Assembly: GCA_013076295.1 (NCBI GenBank)
Contig: RQOL01000810.1
Span: 62,001-126,000 of the forward strand
DNA: 64,000 bases
Source of the DNA: Sanderia malayensis
Taxonomy: Eukaryota > Cnidaria > Scyphozoa > Semaeostomeae > Pelagiidae
Direction of reading: 5' to 3'
Below the pieces are notes generated by a model. The model saw nothing but the letters and a program-made list of their open reading frames with translations, was not told the DNA's origin and made no database searches. Within the stretch, counting starts at the first letter, position 1; every line of letters starts with the position of its first letter. The position numbers and the translations under genes are program-made. This document shows positions 11,770 to 21,215 of the stretch, in pieces.

Positions 11770-14700
11770 TTAATCAGATTCATCATTGTTTGAATCAACA
11801 TTGTCCAATGTTTCTGTTGGTCTTGCTTCACGTTCTAAATACGGTTTTAATCGATTTACGTGAACGATTGACTTTTTACGTGGACCTTGGTCCAACTCAA
11901 CATTTACTGATGATAACTTCCTAATTATCCTAAAAGGTCCATTCCATAAATGTGATAACTTAGATACAAGACCTTGAAAAATCTGTGGAGTATAAAGCCA
12001 AACTCTATCTCCTACCTCAAAGTTAACATCTCGCGCATTTTTATCATAAGAAGCGGTTTGTTTGAACTGCGCTCGCTCTATGCTTTGCTGAGCTACATAG
12101 CGTCTTCTTGTGTGCGACGAATTACTTCTTGTTTGTAGTCGTCTACTGATGCGTATTTACTGATTGGGGCTGTTAATACAACATCAAGCGGTAAACATGG
12201 ATCTCGACCATAAACAAGATAAAAAGGCGTTTCCTTAGTTGAATCTTGCATTGCTGTACGATATGCGAATAGCGCAAATGGAATAAATCTATCCCAGTCT
12301 CTTTGGTGTTTAGAGACATACATGGAGACCATAGTGCAAAGAGTGTGATTAAAGCGCTCTGTGAGACCATCGGTTTGAGGATGATATGCGGTCGTATTGA
12401 TCTTCTTGACTGTAAAAAGATCACACACTTCCTGCACTAGCTTAGATAAGAAAATCTTACCTCTGTCAGACAGTAAAGTGCGAGGTGCTCCGTGTCTACA
12501 GATAACTTCTTCTACAAATAACTTAGCTATAACATCTGCACCTGTAGTTCTAACTGCAAATGCTTCTGGCCACTTGGTCAAACTGTCTGTGAACACAACA
12601 ACATAACGATTACCTAGATCTGTGGTTGGTAATGGTCCTAATACATCAACACAAACTCTATCAAATGGTCCTTCTACTGGAATACTAAGCATAGGTGCTG
12701 TTGCTGTCGGTTTAGGTGATTCTTAGATGCACAATTCTTGCATGTCTCTATCCAATGAGTTATGTCCTTGTACATTCCTTCCCAAAAGTAACGTTGTCTA
12801 ATTTTGTCGTACGTCTTTGCTATTCCTAAATGACCTGACACTACGTCGTCATGCATACTCGCAAGTACATGATCTATCAAACTTCGTGGAACAGCTAACT
12901 GACATCGGGTTTCTTGTCTACGGTACGGCGTAGTAGGACTGTACAAATGATACAAAATATCATCTCTTACGACATACTGATCTGCTTTGGATATGATCTT
13001 GCGATCATCTGAAGAATTTCCTGGTAACTCTCCTGACTGTAAATACTTCAGTAATTGAGCTAGACTTGGATCCTTAGCTTGTAACTCTCCCATGTTTGCT
13101 AATTCAAACTTAGGCTGTGACTGTGTAACTACATTTACTATCGGCATTCGTGATAGTGCATCTGCATTTGTATTACATCGACCTGGCTTGTATTCTACCT
13201 TAAAATCATAAGCTTTCAAAACTCTGTCCAACGTGCTAATCTACCCTCGGGACTCTTTAAAGTAAAAAGCCACTTTAACGGATTATGGTCTGTGAAAATC
13301 GTAAACTCTCGTCCATACAAGTAATGTCTGAAATACTTTACTGACCATACTACTGCAAAGGCTTCCTTCTCTATAGTAGACCAATTACGCTGCGTTGGGC
13401 CTATAGCTTTACTGGCATAAGCTACGACTATTTCTTGACCATTACGAAACTGTCCTAACACTGCACCAAATCCTTTATCACTAGCGTCTGACTGAATATA
13501 AAACGGAAGACTAAAATCTGGAAATTGTAAGATTGGAGACGAAATAAGTGCTTCTTTCATGTCACTAAATGCTTGCTTCTGCTCTTCACTCCACTCAAAC
13601 TGAATATTCTTCTTACTGAGACGATACAAAGGTTCTGCTCTGATTGAGAAATCCTGTATGAATTTCCTATAGTAGCCTATCAATCCTAGAAACGATCTGA
13701 GCTGCGAAAGGTCATGCGGTACGGGAAAATTGCGTACTGCATTAATCTTGCTCTCATCTGGAGATAAACCATCCCTAGACACAACGTGTCCTAAATACTT
13801 AACGTGAGAAGCACAAGAACTGCATTTCTTAACTTTTAACTTCAGTCCTCCTGACTCTAAACGTGACAATACTGCTTCTAATCGGCCTAAATGTTCTTCA
13901 AACGTACGAGAAAAGATAATGATATCGTCTAAATATACGAGACACGATTCCCAATTTAATCCTGTGAGTAATATCTCCATTAGTCGTTGGAATGTAGCTG
14001 GCGCTCCACAAAGACCAAAAGGCATAACTGTGAATTCCCATAGTGAATTTCCAGTTCCAGGTGTTGTAAAAGCCGTCTTGTGCATATCTTCTTGCTTAAG
14101 CGGAACTTGCCAATAGCCTGATGCTAAATCTAACGTTGTGAAATACTGAGCTCCACCTAATGTGTCTAATGTCTCGTCTATACGCGGTAAAGGATAAACA
14201 TCCTTGCGTGTCACGGCATTTACTTTACGAAAGTCTACACAGAATCTAGTGCTACCATCCTTTTTACCAACAAGCACAACAGGGCTCGACCACGGACTCT
14301 TTGATGGTCTAATGACTCCACGTTTTGCCATGTCCTTAACATGCGCGTCAATAACCTTACGTTGCGCTTCGGGTACTCTATAGGGTCGCTGGTAAATGGG
14401 TGCGTGCTGCTGTGTATCGATAGCATGCTCTAGAATATCTGTACGCCCTAAGTCCTTATCTGACAACGCAAAAACATTAGCATATTTCTTAAGAACAACC
14501 TTTAGCTTATCCTGTTGCTCAACCGAAAGATTATCTGCGGGTAACTCTATCTTTTCTAAAAATGACGTGTCGGTTTTATCATTATTACATGACGTACTGT
14601 GAATGTCTGTTACTGACGTCACTTTACCAATCGCCGTGCGTGGTTCTAGGGTAACGGCTTGCATGCCGGGATTAACCAACATTATGGGAATCTCCCCTTG

Positions 14701-15361
14701 CTCAGGCCTAACAATAGACCTAGCAGCTAGCACGTGTGACGATTGATATAATGAGTCAAACATTTCAAATAAACCCGTCGAAAAACAACTCGAATTTACT
14801 GGTAGCTTAACCAAACACTGTGATCTCGGAGGAATTTCTAATTTATCAAGCAACTTAATATCCCATGAACAATCTGAGGCATCACTGATCATCTTAGTTG
14901 TCTCCGAATTCCATTTCAACAAACGTTCGGACATATCAATGGTTACACCAACCCGGGTAAGAAAATCAGTCCCAAGCACACAGTCGTGCTGAAAACCAGA
15001 ACAAACGTAAAAATCCTGGAATGCCACATTTTTGCCTATCTTCAATGAAGCAGACAAAACTCCTTTAAAACTACGGGCTCCCCGGTCACTGAAGTGGCAT
15101 TCACATTCCCCGCCTTAATAGGAATGTGGGCAAGGTGGGCATGTTGAAATGATTCGTTAACAATGCTCATTGATGCACCAGTGTCCACCAAAATATTCGC
15201 AGGCGTATCATTAATGTATCCCGTAACTATGCTTGACGGACCACACAATAAAATTTCTGAAACTACGTTTACTACAATACAGGGTTTACTTTCTTCAATT
15301 ACAAGTAGAGGCTTTGATTTTTCCTCTGCTACCTGACCTCCACGACCAGTAGCAGACTCTA
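11770..15361 (-). pseudogene. pol: Pol: protease, reverse transcriptase, RNase H, integrase (four frame breaks)
   Basis: Replication enzymes of the element. Retropepsin has the DTGAS active site near 15175-15190. Reverse transcriptase shows FCVDFRKVN, YPLPRIDETL and the catalytic YLDD. RNase H has the SDASDKGFGAVL and TDHNPLKWL motifs. Integrase has the HHCC zinc finger (HLGIAKTYDKIRQRYFW, CKNC) and a DDE core ending YHPQTDGLTERFN, then a GPF-type C-terminal segment (LWNGPFRII) to the stop at 11770. The frame changes near 15050 (inside protease), 13225 (after RNase H), 12712 (between zinc finger and core) and 12103 (integrase C-terminus). Each is explained by one missing base beside a short homopolymer, so damage may be real or a consensus error. 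Confidence 0.9.
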
Positions 15362-16207
15362 GTTTCCCTGATCCTTATCTTCTACAACACTGTTGGGCCT
15401 CAGATAGGGGTGCTTCTTCCAACACTTTCGCTCAAAATGACCAGTTTTTTCACAATAGTTGCAAAGTGACTTACCATTTGCCATTTTGTTGTTTCGTCTT
15501 CCACCAAACTTCCGTTGGGATTCGCCGTCCTCTTTCTTTAGAAGCTTTCCTAGCAAACCGATTATTTCTGTCATCTGATCCCTTTGTTGGTCGTTCCCGT
15601 GGTTGACCACATTGATGGCTTGGCTGTCTTCTAGGCTTTCCTCCCTGAGTGCAATCCGAATGGCATCCGAGAATGTTTTCGGATCGGCCATTGTTACGCG
15701 GTTCATCAGCTTTGGCCGCAAACCCAAAATGAAGTGCTCTCGGGCCGTCATCTCAATTATTTCACTGCTTGCGTCACTGGGAAAGGAACGAAACACGAGC
15801 CTCTGAATCACTGACGCAAATTCGTTCACGGTCTCGCGTCGTCCTTGCTTTCTCCCAGCCAATGTGCTGTACGCAGAGCTTCTCATATCTGCCGGGCTGA
15901 ACCTCTCAATCAGCGATTTCTTTACGGCTTCGTAGTCGGCCTTTTCTTCTTCTGGTACCTTCTCAAAATGGTCACCAGCTGGTCCTCTCAAATATGCGGA
16001 CACCATCCTGCCACATTTCGCCGTATCCCACTCGTTGGCTCTTGCGATCCTTTCGAACGAAGCAAACCAATCAATCACGTCGTCGTTGGGATATCCATAA
16101 AAACGGTCGGGATGCACCAGAATCGAACGACTTGCTCCAAAGTTGATCTGTGCATCACCACTCCCACTCGCCTCGTTACTTGTTGCCGTTCCCCTTCTCG
16201 AAGTCAT
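15359..16207 (-). CDS. gag: Gag capsid/nucleocapsid protein
   Basis: Structural protein of the gypsy element (282 aa). The central region contains capsid-like helices (for example FASFERIARANEWD and YLRGPAGDHFEKVP), and the C-terminus has one CCHC zinc knuckle, CNYCEKTGHFERKC, that binds element RNA. The ATG at 16207 is about 100 bases into the internal region, a normal leader length. The frame is uninterrupted. It ends in TAG directly after a GGGAAAC heptamer, so protease and pol are probably made by -1 frameshifting. Confidence 0.9.
   Translation of the reverse strand: MTSRRGTATSNEASGSGDAQINFGASRSILVHPDRFYGYPNDDVIDWFASFERIARANEWDTAKCGRMVSAYLRGPAGDHFEKVPEEEKADYEAVKKSLIERFSPADMRSSAYSTLAGRKQGRRETVNEFASVIQRLVFRSFPSDASSEIIEMTAREHFILGLRPKLMNRVTMADPKTFSDAIRIALREESLEDSQAINVVNHGNDQQRDQMTEIIGLLGKLLKKEDGESQRKFGGRRNNKMANGKSLCNYCEKTGHFERKCWKKHPYLRPNSVVEDKDQGN
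15362..15368 (-). promoter_or_regulatory. Candidate -1 ribosomal frameshift site at the gag/pro junction
   Basis: The element strand reads G GGA AAC followed at once by the gag TAG. This fits the X XXY YYZ slippery rule in the gag frame. Slipping back one base gives GGG AAA CTA GAG and enters the open protease frame, which continues to the DTGAS active site. A downstream stimulatory structure was not assessed. Confidence 0.7.
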
Positions 16208-16293
16208 TCTTCTTGAAAATCGTTTGAACGCGCAACCTTCAGCGCTGGCTAGAGATCTTAGGTTTTATTTCACCTAGCCTCTAATTAATCGAA

Positions 16294-16311
16294 TCCTACC
16301 TCCTGTCACCA
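16294..16311 (-). other. Primer-binding site of the gypsy element
   Basis: Two bases inside the 5' LTR the element reads TGGTGACAGGAGGTAGGA, complementary to a tRNA 3' end finishing CCA. The match continues into a T-loop-like TTCGAAT complement, supporting a full-length tRNA primer. I could not settle which tRNA. Confidence 0.7.
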
Positions 16312-16313
16312 AT

Positions 16314-16732
16314 TGTAATGGTAGGCAGATTGACCCAAGAAACAACAAGTTATTTATGAAACAAGTGTCTCTTGATCATAATCAATTCGTTAACAGAACT
16401 GACAGAACGATAAAAACTAACTAACTAACTGAACAAATTACAGCGTTTAAATACAAAATTAGAATTACGTAAATTAATAAAAGAACCAATAGAAATTGAG
16501 AATAACAGGAAAGATGAATAAGAAGTGAAAGATTGAAATATCCATTCATGGCTATAACGAAGTAGAAATATACGTAAAATATGACTAATCATAAGAACCG
16601 AATAAGTTGAAAAACAAGTTAGTCATGCGAGAAAGGAAAGAAAGATTATCATTGAGTAAAGGGTGTGAGGCAAATATTAAACAAAGAAGAAAATATATCG
16701 TAATGAATGAATGAAAGGAGAGTGTCGTGACA
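16314..16732 (-). repeat. 5' LTR of the gypsy element
   Basis: 419 bases; it begins TGTCACGAC on the element strand and ends CCATTACA, two bases before the primer-binding site. Confidence 0.95.
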
Positions 16733-17146
16733 GTTATGCGAAGTGATAATGAAATATGTACTCAAACATCTTGAACAGCACTAAAGGTAATTATATTGTT
16801 TTGTTATTATAGTGTAATTTTGAGACGCATTAACCAACTTAACTTAATTTGAAGTATTTCTGCGGTGGTTGAAATTAAACCCTCTTCCACATGTTGAAAA
16901 TTTCTAACTAAATTCGATTTCAAAACGATGGAGAATGTGTCAATAATTGTTCGTTATGTTGACAATTTTTCTCTTTCCATAGATCAGAATTTCTCTTACA
17001 CGTTTTAATTTTAATAAAACCTTATTAATTTTTAAATTTCTTCCTTATTCTCTCCTCGAATTGTTTTCCTTATCAATGGATCGATTTATATATTTTCTTT
17101 TGTAGAACGAAGTAAGTTTTTTATGATAAAATAAAGTTATATCAAC
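16733..17146. other. Intergenic stretch before the CSDE1-like gene
   Basis: AT-rich DNA between the gypsy element and the ATG at 17147. It probably includes the 5' UTR or promoter of the cold-shock gene, but no motif was clear enough to annotate. Confidence 0.3.
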
Positions 17147-17547
17147 ATGAGTTCATTCAAGGTATGGTTCTTTCACTATCTTGTGACCAACTGTTCATAA
17201 AAATCAAATTAAAACTGTTCTCTATTCAGCTTGTCTTCCTCTGTTAAACCTTTTCCTTTTCCACCGCCACTTACTAATCTTACTACTCATTGATTTCTTG
17301 TGATTTTGCAGCAAAGAGGAAGGAATTATGCAATTGAAGCCAGGATGCAAAATGGAAGTTACAACTTGAGTGATCGACCAAACAGCAGCCAAATTAATTG
17401 CCAAAGAGGGTCCTCATTACACATCAAACCAACACACAAAATAGAAACTGGTAAAATTGAAACGTTATTGGTATGTTCACATTAGTCTTTTTTCTCGTAT
17501 AAATAGAATATTTTGTTTGTAAAATAGTTATTCTATGTCAATCCATC

Positions 17548-17945
17548 TTCTTTATTAAACCATCCTTTGTATTAAACCATCCTCTCTATTAAACCCTCCT
17601 CTTTATTAAACCATTCCCTCTATTAAACCATCCCCTCTATTAAACCATCCCTTCTATTAAACCATCCTCTCTATTAAACCATCCTCTTTATCAAACCATC
17701 CTCTCTATTAAATCATCCTCTCTATTAAACCATCCTCTTTATTAAACCATCCCCTCTATTAAACCATCCCCTCTATTAAACCATCCCCTCTATTAAACCA
17801 TCCTCTTTATTAAACCATCCCCTCTATTAAACCATCCTCTCTATTAAACCATTCTCTTTATCCAACCATCCTCTCTATTAAACCATCCTCTTTATCAAAC
17901 CATCCTCTGTATTAAACCATCCTCTCTATGAAAGCACTTTATCAA
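17548..17945. repeat. 17-bp minisatellite in a CSDE1-like intron
   Basis: More than 20 tandem copies of a unit near ATTAAACCATCCTCTCT with CTT/CCC variants. The same unit recurs at 27890-28010, and a reversed copy is near 18342. Confidence 0.95.
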
Positions 17946-18529
17946 TTAAGCCATTCTCACTATTAGACCATTTTTCTGCTAACCCAGTTGTAATAACAGT
18001 CTGATTTTTTAGTTTTCATGCTATTATCTTATCTATTTTCTCATGTCCTTCATTTTACAATTTCCATTTTCATGTCAATTTCCATGTATTTTCCTGTTTT
18101 CAGAGCAGCTATGGTTTCATTGAATGCGCAGGACAAATGTCAAGAATCTTCTTCCACTTCAGCGAATATAATGGCGACCCAATGGAGCTTTCTATTGGTG
18201 GTTAGTAGCTCCCACTTTTATGGTGACCCCAATCTATTCAACCTTTGAACTCAAAGCATTTAGGGATTTCATTTTCTGGCTAATGTAGGTCAAATGATAG
18301 ATTGAATAGAAATAATGCGTTAATACAGGGGAAAATTTGATAGAGGGATGGTTTAATAAGGGAGATTGTTTGCTAAAAAGAATGGATTTATAAGAATAAC
18401 AAAGTAGCAATAAGTCTTTATTGCTTTTATGGTTGATATTTTTAATTGATTTGTTATTGTTGCTATTATATTTACAGTTTTCCATTCATATTCCCCCACC
18501 CAATAGAACTTTCTTTCTAGTTGTAGGGG

Positions 18530-18720
18530 CTGTCTAACATGCATTAGGGTGTCCAGTGTTATGTCATAAGACACCCTCTTCTATTAGACACCCTTTGGCA
18601 ATAGACGCCCCTATAGAGGGCGTTTATTCAATGGGTGCCTTGCCAAATAGGGTGTCCATTAGACACTTTTTTTAAAACCGGAGTTTCAGAGAGGCACCTA
18701 TTTGATCAGGCGTCTATTTT
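18530..18720. repeat. Short repeats built on GTGTCTA / TAGACACCC
   Basis: Several direct and inverted copies of TAGACACCCT-like words, including ATAGACGCCCCTATAGAGGGCGT, lie just before CSDE1-like exon 4. They may be the remains of a fold-back element. Confidence 0.5.
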
Positions 18721-19189
18721 CACTCCGTATTTTTGTCTTTTAGACTCCGTTCAGTTCATCGTATCCAAGGACCATCATAGCAACAAGCCTATTGCTGTCA
18801 ACATTTGTTGTCTCCAGTATTCAGATGCCGTTGTAGAAGAGCCTCTTACTGGTACGATTGAATGCGAGGCGAGACCAAGTTCACCTGGGAATTTTGGAGC
18901 AGAGACGCTCAGCCGATTGAGCTACGATTGAAATGGGGTATGCTGAATGATTGGCTGAATGATAATTAGCTTTACTTTGTTGCTTTGTTGTTAAATTGGG
19001 ATGCTTCTTGGTTAATAGGGAGAGACTGGTTGGAGGAGAGAGGGTTTTATAGGGAGACACTAGCTGGAGGAGAGAGGGCTTGATAGAGAATGTGGGTCTG
19101 CAGAAGTGATCTGTGAGTATAACAAAATGAGATGCAATTATTTTATTATTGCATCTTGGTGTAGACATGTTTAATAACTACTCTCAGTT

Positions 19190-19330
19190 TTCTACACCCT
19201 CTGTATACACCATGTTGTCTAAACCACGTTGTCTACACCATGTTGTCTACACCATGTTGTCTACACCAGGTTGTCTACACCACGTTGTATACACTATGTT
19301 GCCTACACCATGTTGTCTACATACGACATG
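19190..19330. repeat. 14-bp tandem repeat (CTACACCATGTTGT)
   Basis: About nine copies of CTACACCATGTTGT-like units in the intron before CSDE1-like exon 5. An open frame across them is an artefact of the periodicity. Confidence 0.9.
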
Positions 19331-19751
19331 CTGTCATTGTTGTTGCATGATTGTAGTGCTCATGTGCTGATTTTACTGTTCATTTTTTCTGCAGCATATT
19401 ATTTCGAGTTTGAAGGAAGGTTTGGGTTCATAAAATGTCGCGAAAGAGACCTGAGTTTGTTCTTTCACTTCAGTCAGCTGCTTGAACAGGTAATCCCCTG
19501 AAAATATACTATGCTCCTATTGGTTTCAGTGTGAATAGTCTTTGCAAGCCGGGGGTCGTAATCAGGTTTCTTGATTAAGTAAACAGTATACTTTGAGACG
19601 GCCGAGTGTTTTGTGAAGATTTCAAGCACCTTACTATCGCACTTACTATCGTAAGCACCAGCAAAAAAGTTGACCAAAGGCTTCAATAAGTCCCCGAGCT
19701 ATGTTCCCTAAAAGCCGCTACAAGAATCTCATGCGATACCATACAATACAC

Positions 19752-20880
19752 ACCTAGTATCGTTATATGGGTGTTAATTGTATACTGTAGAGTAGTTCAA
19801 CAAGGGACCAGATGTTTAGTTTGCTATATACAGTGAAGTTCGTTATATGAGGGTTAATTGTATACTATGAAGCAGTTCAACAAGGGACCAGTTGTTCAGT
19901 TTGCTATATACAGTGAAGTTCGTTATATGAGGGTTAATTGTATACTATGAAGCAGTTCAACAAGGGACCAGATGTTTAGTTTGCTATATACAGTGAAGTT
20001 CGTTATATGAGGGTGAATTGTATGCTGTGAAACAGTTCAACAAGGGACAAGATGTTTAGTCTGCTATATACAATGAAGTTCATTATATGAGGGTTAATTG
20101 TATACTATGAAGCAGCTCAACAAGGGACAAGATGTTTAGTTTGCTATATACAGTGAAGTTCGTTATATGAGGGTGGATTGTATACCATGAAGCAGTTCAA
20201 CAAGGGACAAGATGTTTAGTTTGCTATATACAGTGAAGTTCGTTATATGAGGGTTGATTGTATACCATGAAGCAGTTCAACAAGGGACAAGATGTTTAGT
20301 TTGCTATATACAGTGAAGTTCGTTATATGAGGGTGAATTGTATGCTGTGAAACAGTTCAACAAGGGACAAGATGTTTAGTCTGCTATATACAATGAAGTT
20401 CATTATATGAGGGTTAATTGTATACTATGAAGCAGCTCAACAAGGGACAAGATGTTTAGTTTGCTATATACAGTGAAGTTCGTTATATGAGGGTCGATTG
20501 TATACCATGAAGCAGTTCAACAAGGGACAAGATGTTTAGTTTGCTATATACAGTGAAGTTCGTTATATAAGGGTTGATTGTATACCATGAAGCAGTTCAA
20601 CAAGGGACAAGATGTTTAGTTTGCTATATACAGTGAAGTTCGTTATATGAGGGTTGATTGTATACCATGAAGCAGTTCAACAAGGGACAAGATGTTTAGT
20701 TTGCTATATACAGTGAAGTTCGTTATATGAGGGTGAATTCTATACTATGAAGCAGTTCAACAAGGGACCAGATGTTTAGTTTGCTATATGCAGTGAAGTT
20801 CGTTATATGAGGGTTGATTGTATACCATGAAGCAGTTCAACAAGGGACAAGATGTTTAGTTTGCTATATACAGTGAAGTA
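19752..20880. repeat. 80-bp satellite array, about 14 copies
   Basis: Tandem units of about 80 bases containing GAAGTTCGTTATATGAGGGT and AACAAGGGACAAGATGTTTA. Two higher-order types alternate (for example 19998-20080 matches 20318-20400), showing block duplication. It separates the CSDE1-like exons from the RBPMS-like exons. Diverged units recur at 53441-53640. Confidence 0.95.
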
Positions 20881-21215
20881 GCTTCTCTCTCCATGAACAC
20901 TCCCCCGTTTCTTAAGTGCACACCCCCGTCCTTTAAGTGCGTGCTTTTAAGCAATAACAATATCCAACGATAAGTCAAGCTATATCTGTGCGCATGCGTT
21001 GATGGAGTTGTAGAGTACTGTACCAAGATGAATCAGAATTCTTTTGTGTAATGTCGCAAGTTTCGGAATAGCTGTAACCAGAGGGGGGGGGGAGAATTGT
21101 GGACCAAACTTTCTTTTGTCCATTCCATGCAGCCATGTCAACGTAGTATAAATCTGTCATTTTACTAATATTTGGTTGCTTTTAGCATTTTAATTTTCTT
21201 AATGTTATTTTTTAG

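Larger units (their letters stand above)
11214..16732 (-). mobile_element. Complete Ty3/gypsy LTR retrotransposon
   Basis: A 5.5-kb element read on the minus strand: 5' LTR 16314-16732, primer-binding site, gag, protease-RT-RNase H-integrase, polypurine tract, 3' LTR 11214-11627. LTRs start TG and end CA on the element strand. The host bases GTTA flank both ends (11210-11213 and 16733-16736), a 4-bp target duplication. The two LTRs differ by about half a dozen one-base changes, so insertion was recent. Domain order, with integrase after RNase H, identifies Ty3/gypsy (Metaviridae-type). No envelope-like ORF was seen. Confidence 0.95.
17147..19489 (+). pseudogene. CSDE1: CSDE1/UNR-like cold-shock-domain gene, truncated
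   Basis: RNA-binding translational regulator of the UNR family. Exons: 17147-17161 (MSSFK), 17312-17470 (ends ETGKIETLL), 18104-18200 (SSYGFIECAGQMSRIFFHFS), 18744-18937 (DSVQFIVSKDHHSNKPIAV), 19395-19489 (GRFGFIKCRERDLSLFFHF). The first four join in phase and give the N-terminal cold-shock domain in the family's usual form, including the RNP-like FGFI/FFHF signatures. Exon 4 then meets a TGA (18929-18931) where the family continues. The next exon resembles an internal cold-shock domain and does not fit the phase of exon 4, so intervening domains are missing. The human-type protein has five such domains; only one and a half are seen. A broken gene, a partial copy, or lost sequence are all possible. 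Confidence 0.7.

Noticed and set aside
18929..18931. TGA as a selenocysteine codon in the CSDE1-like gene
   Set aside because: The family has no selenocysteine here and no downstream SECIS-like hairpin was noticed; mutation or sequence error is simpler.
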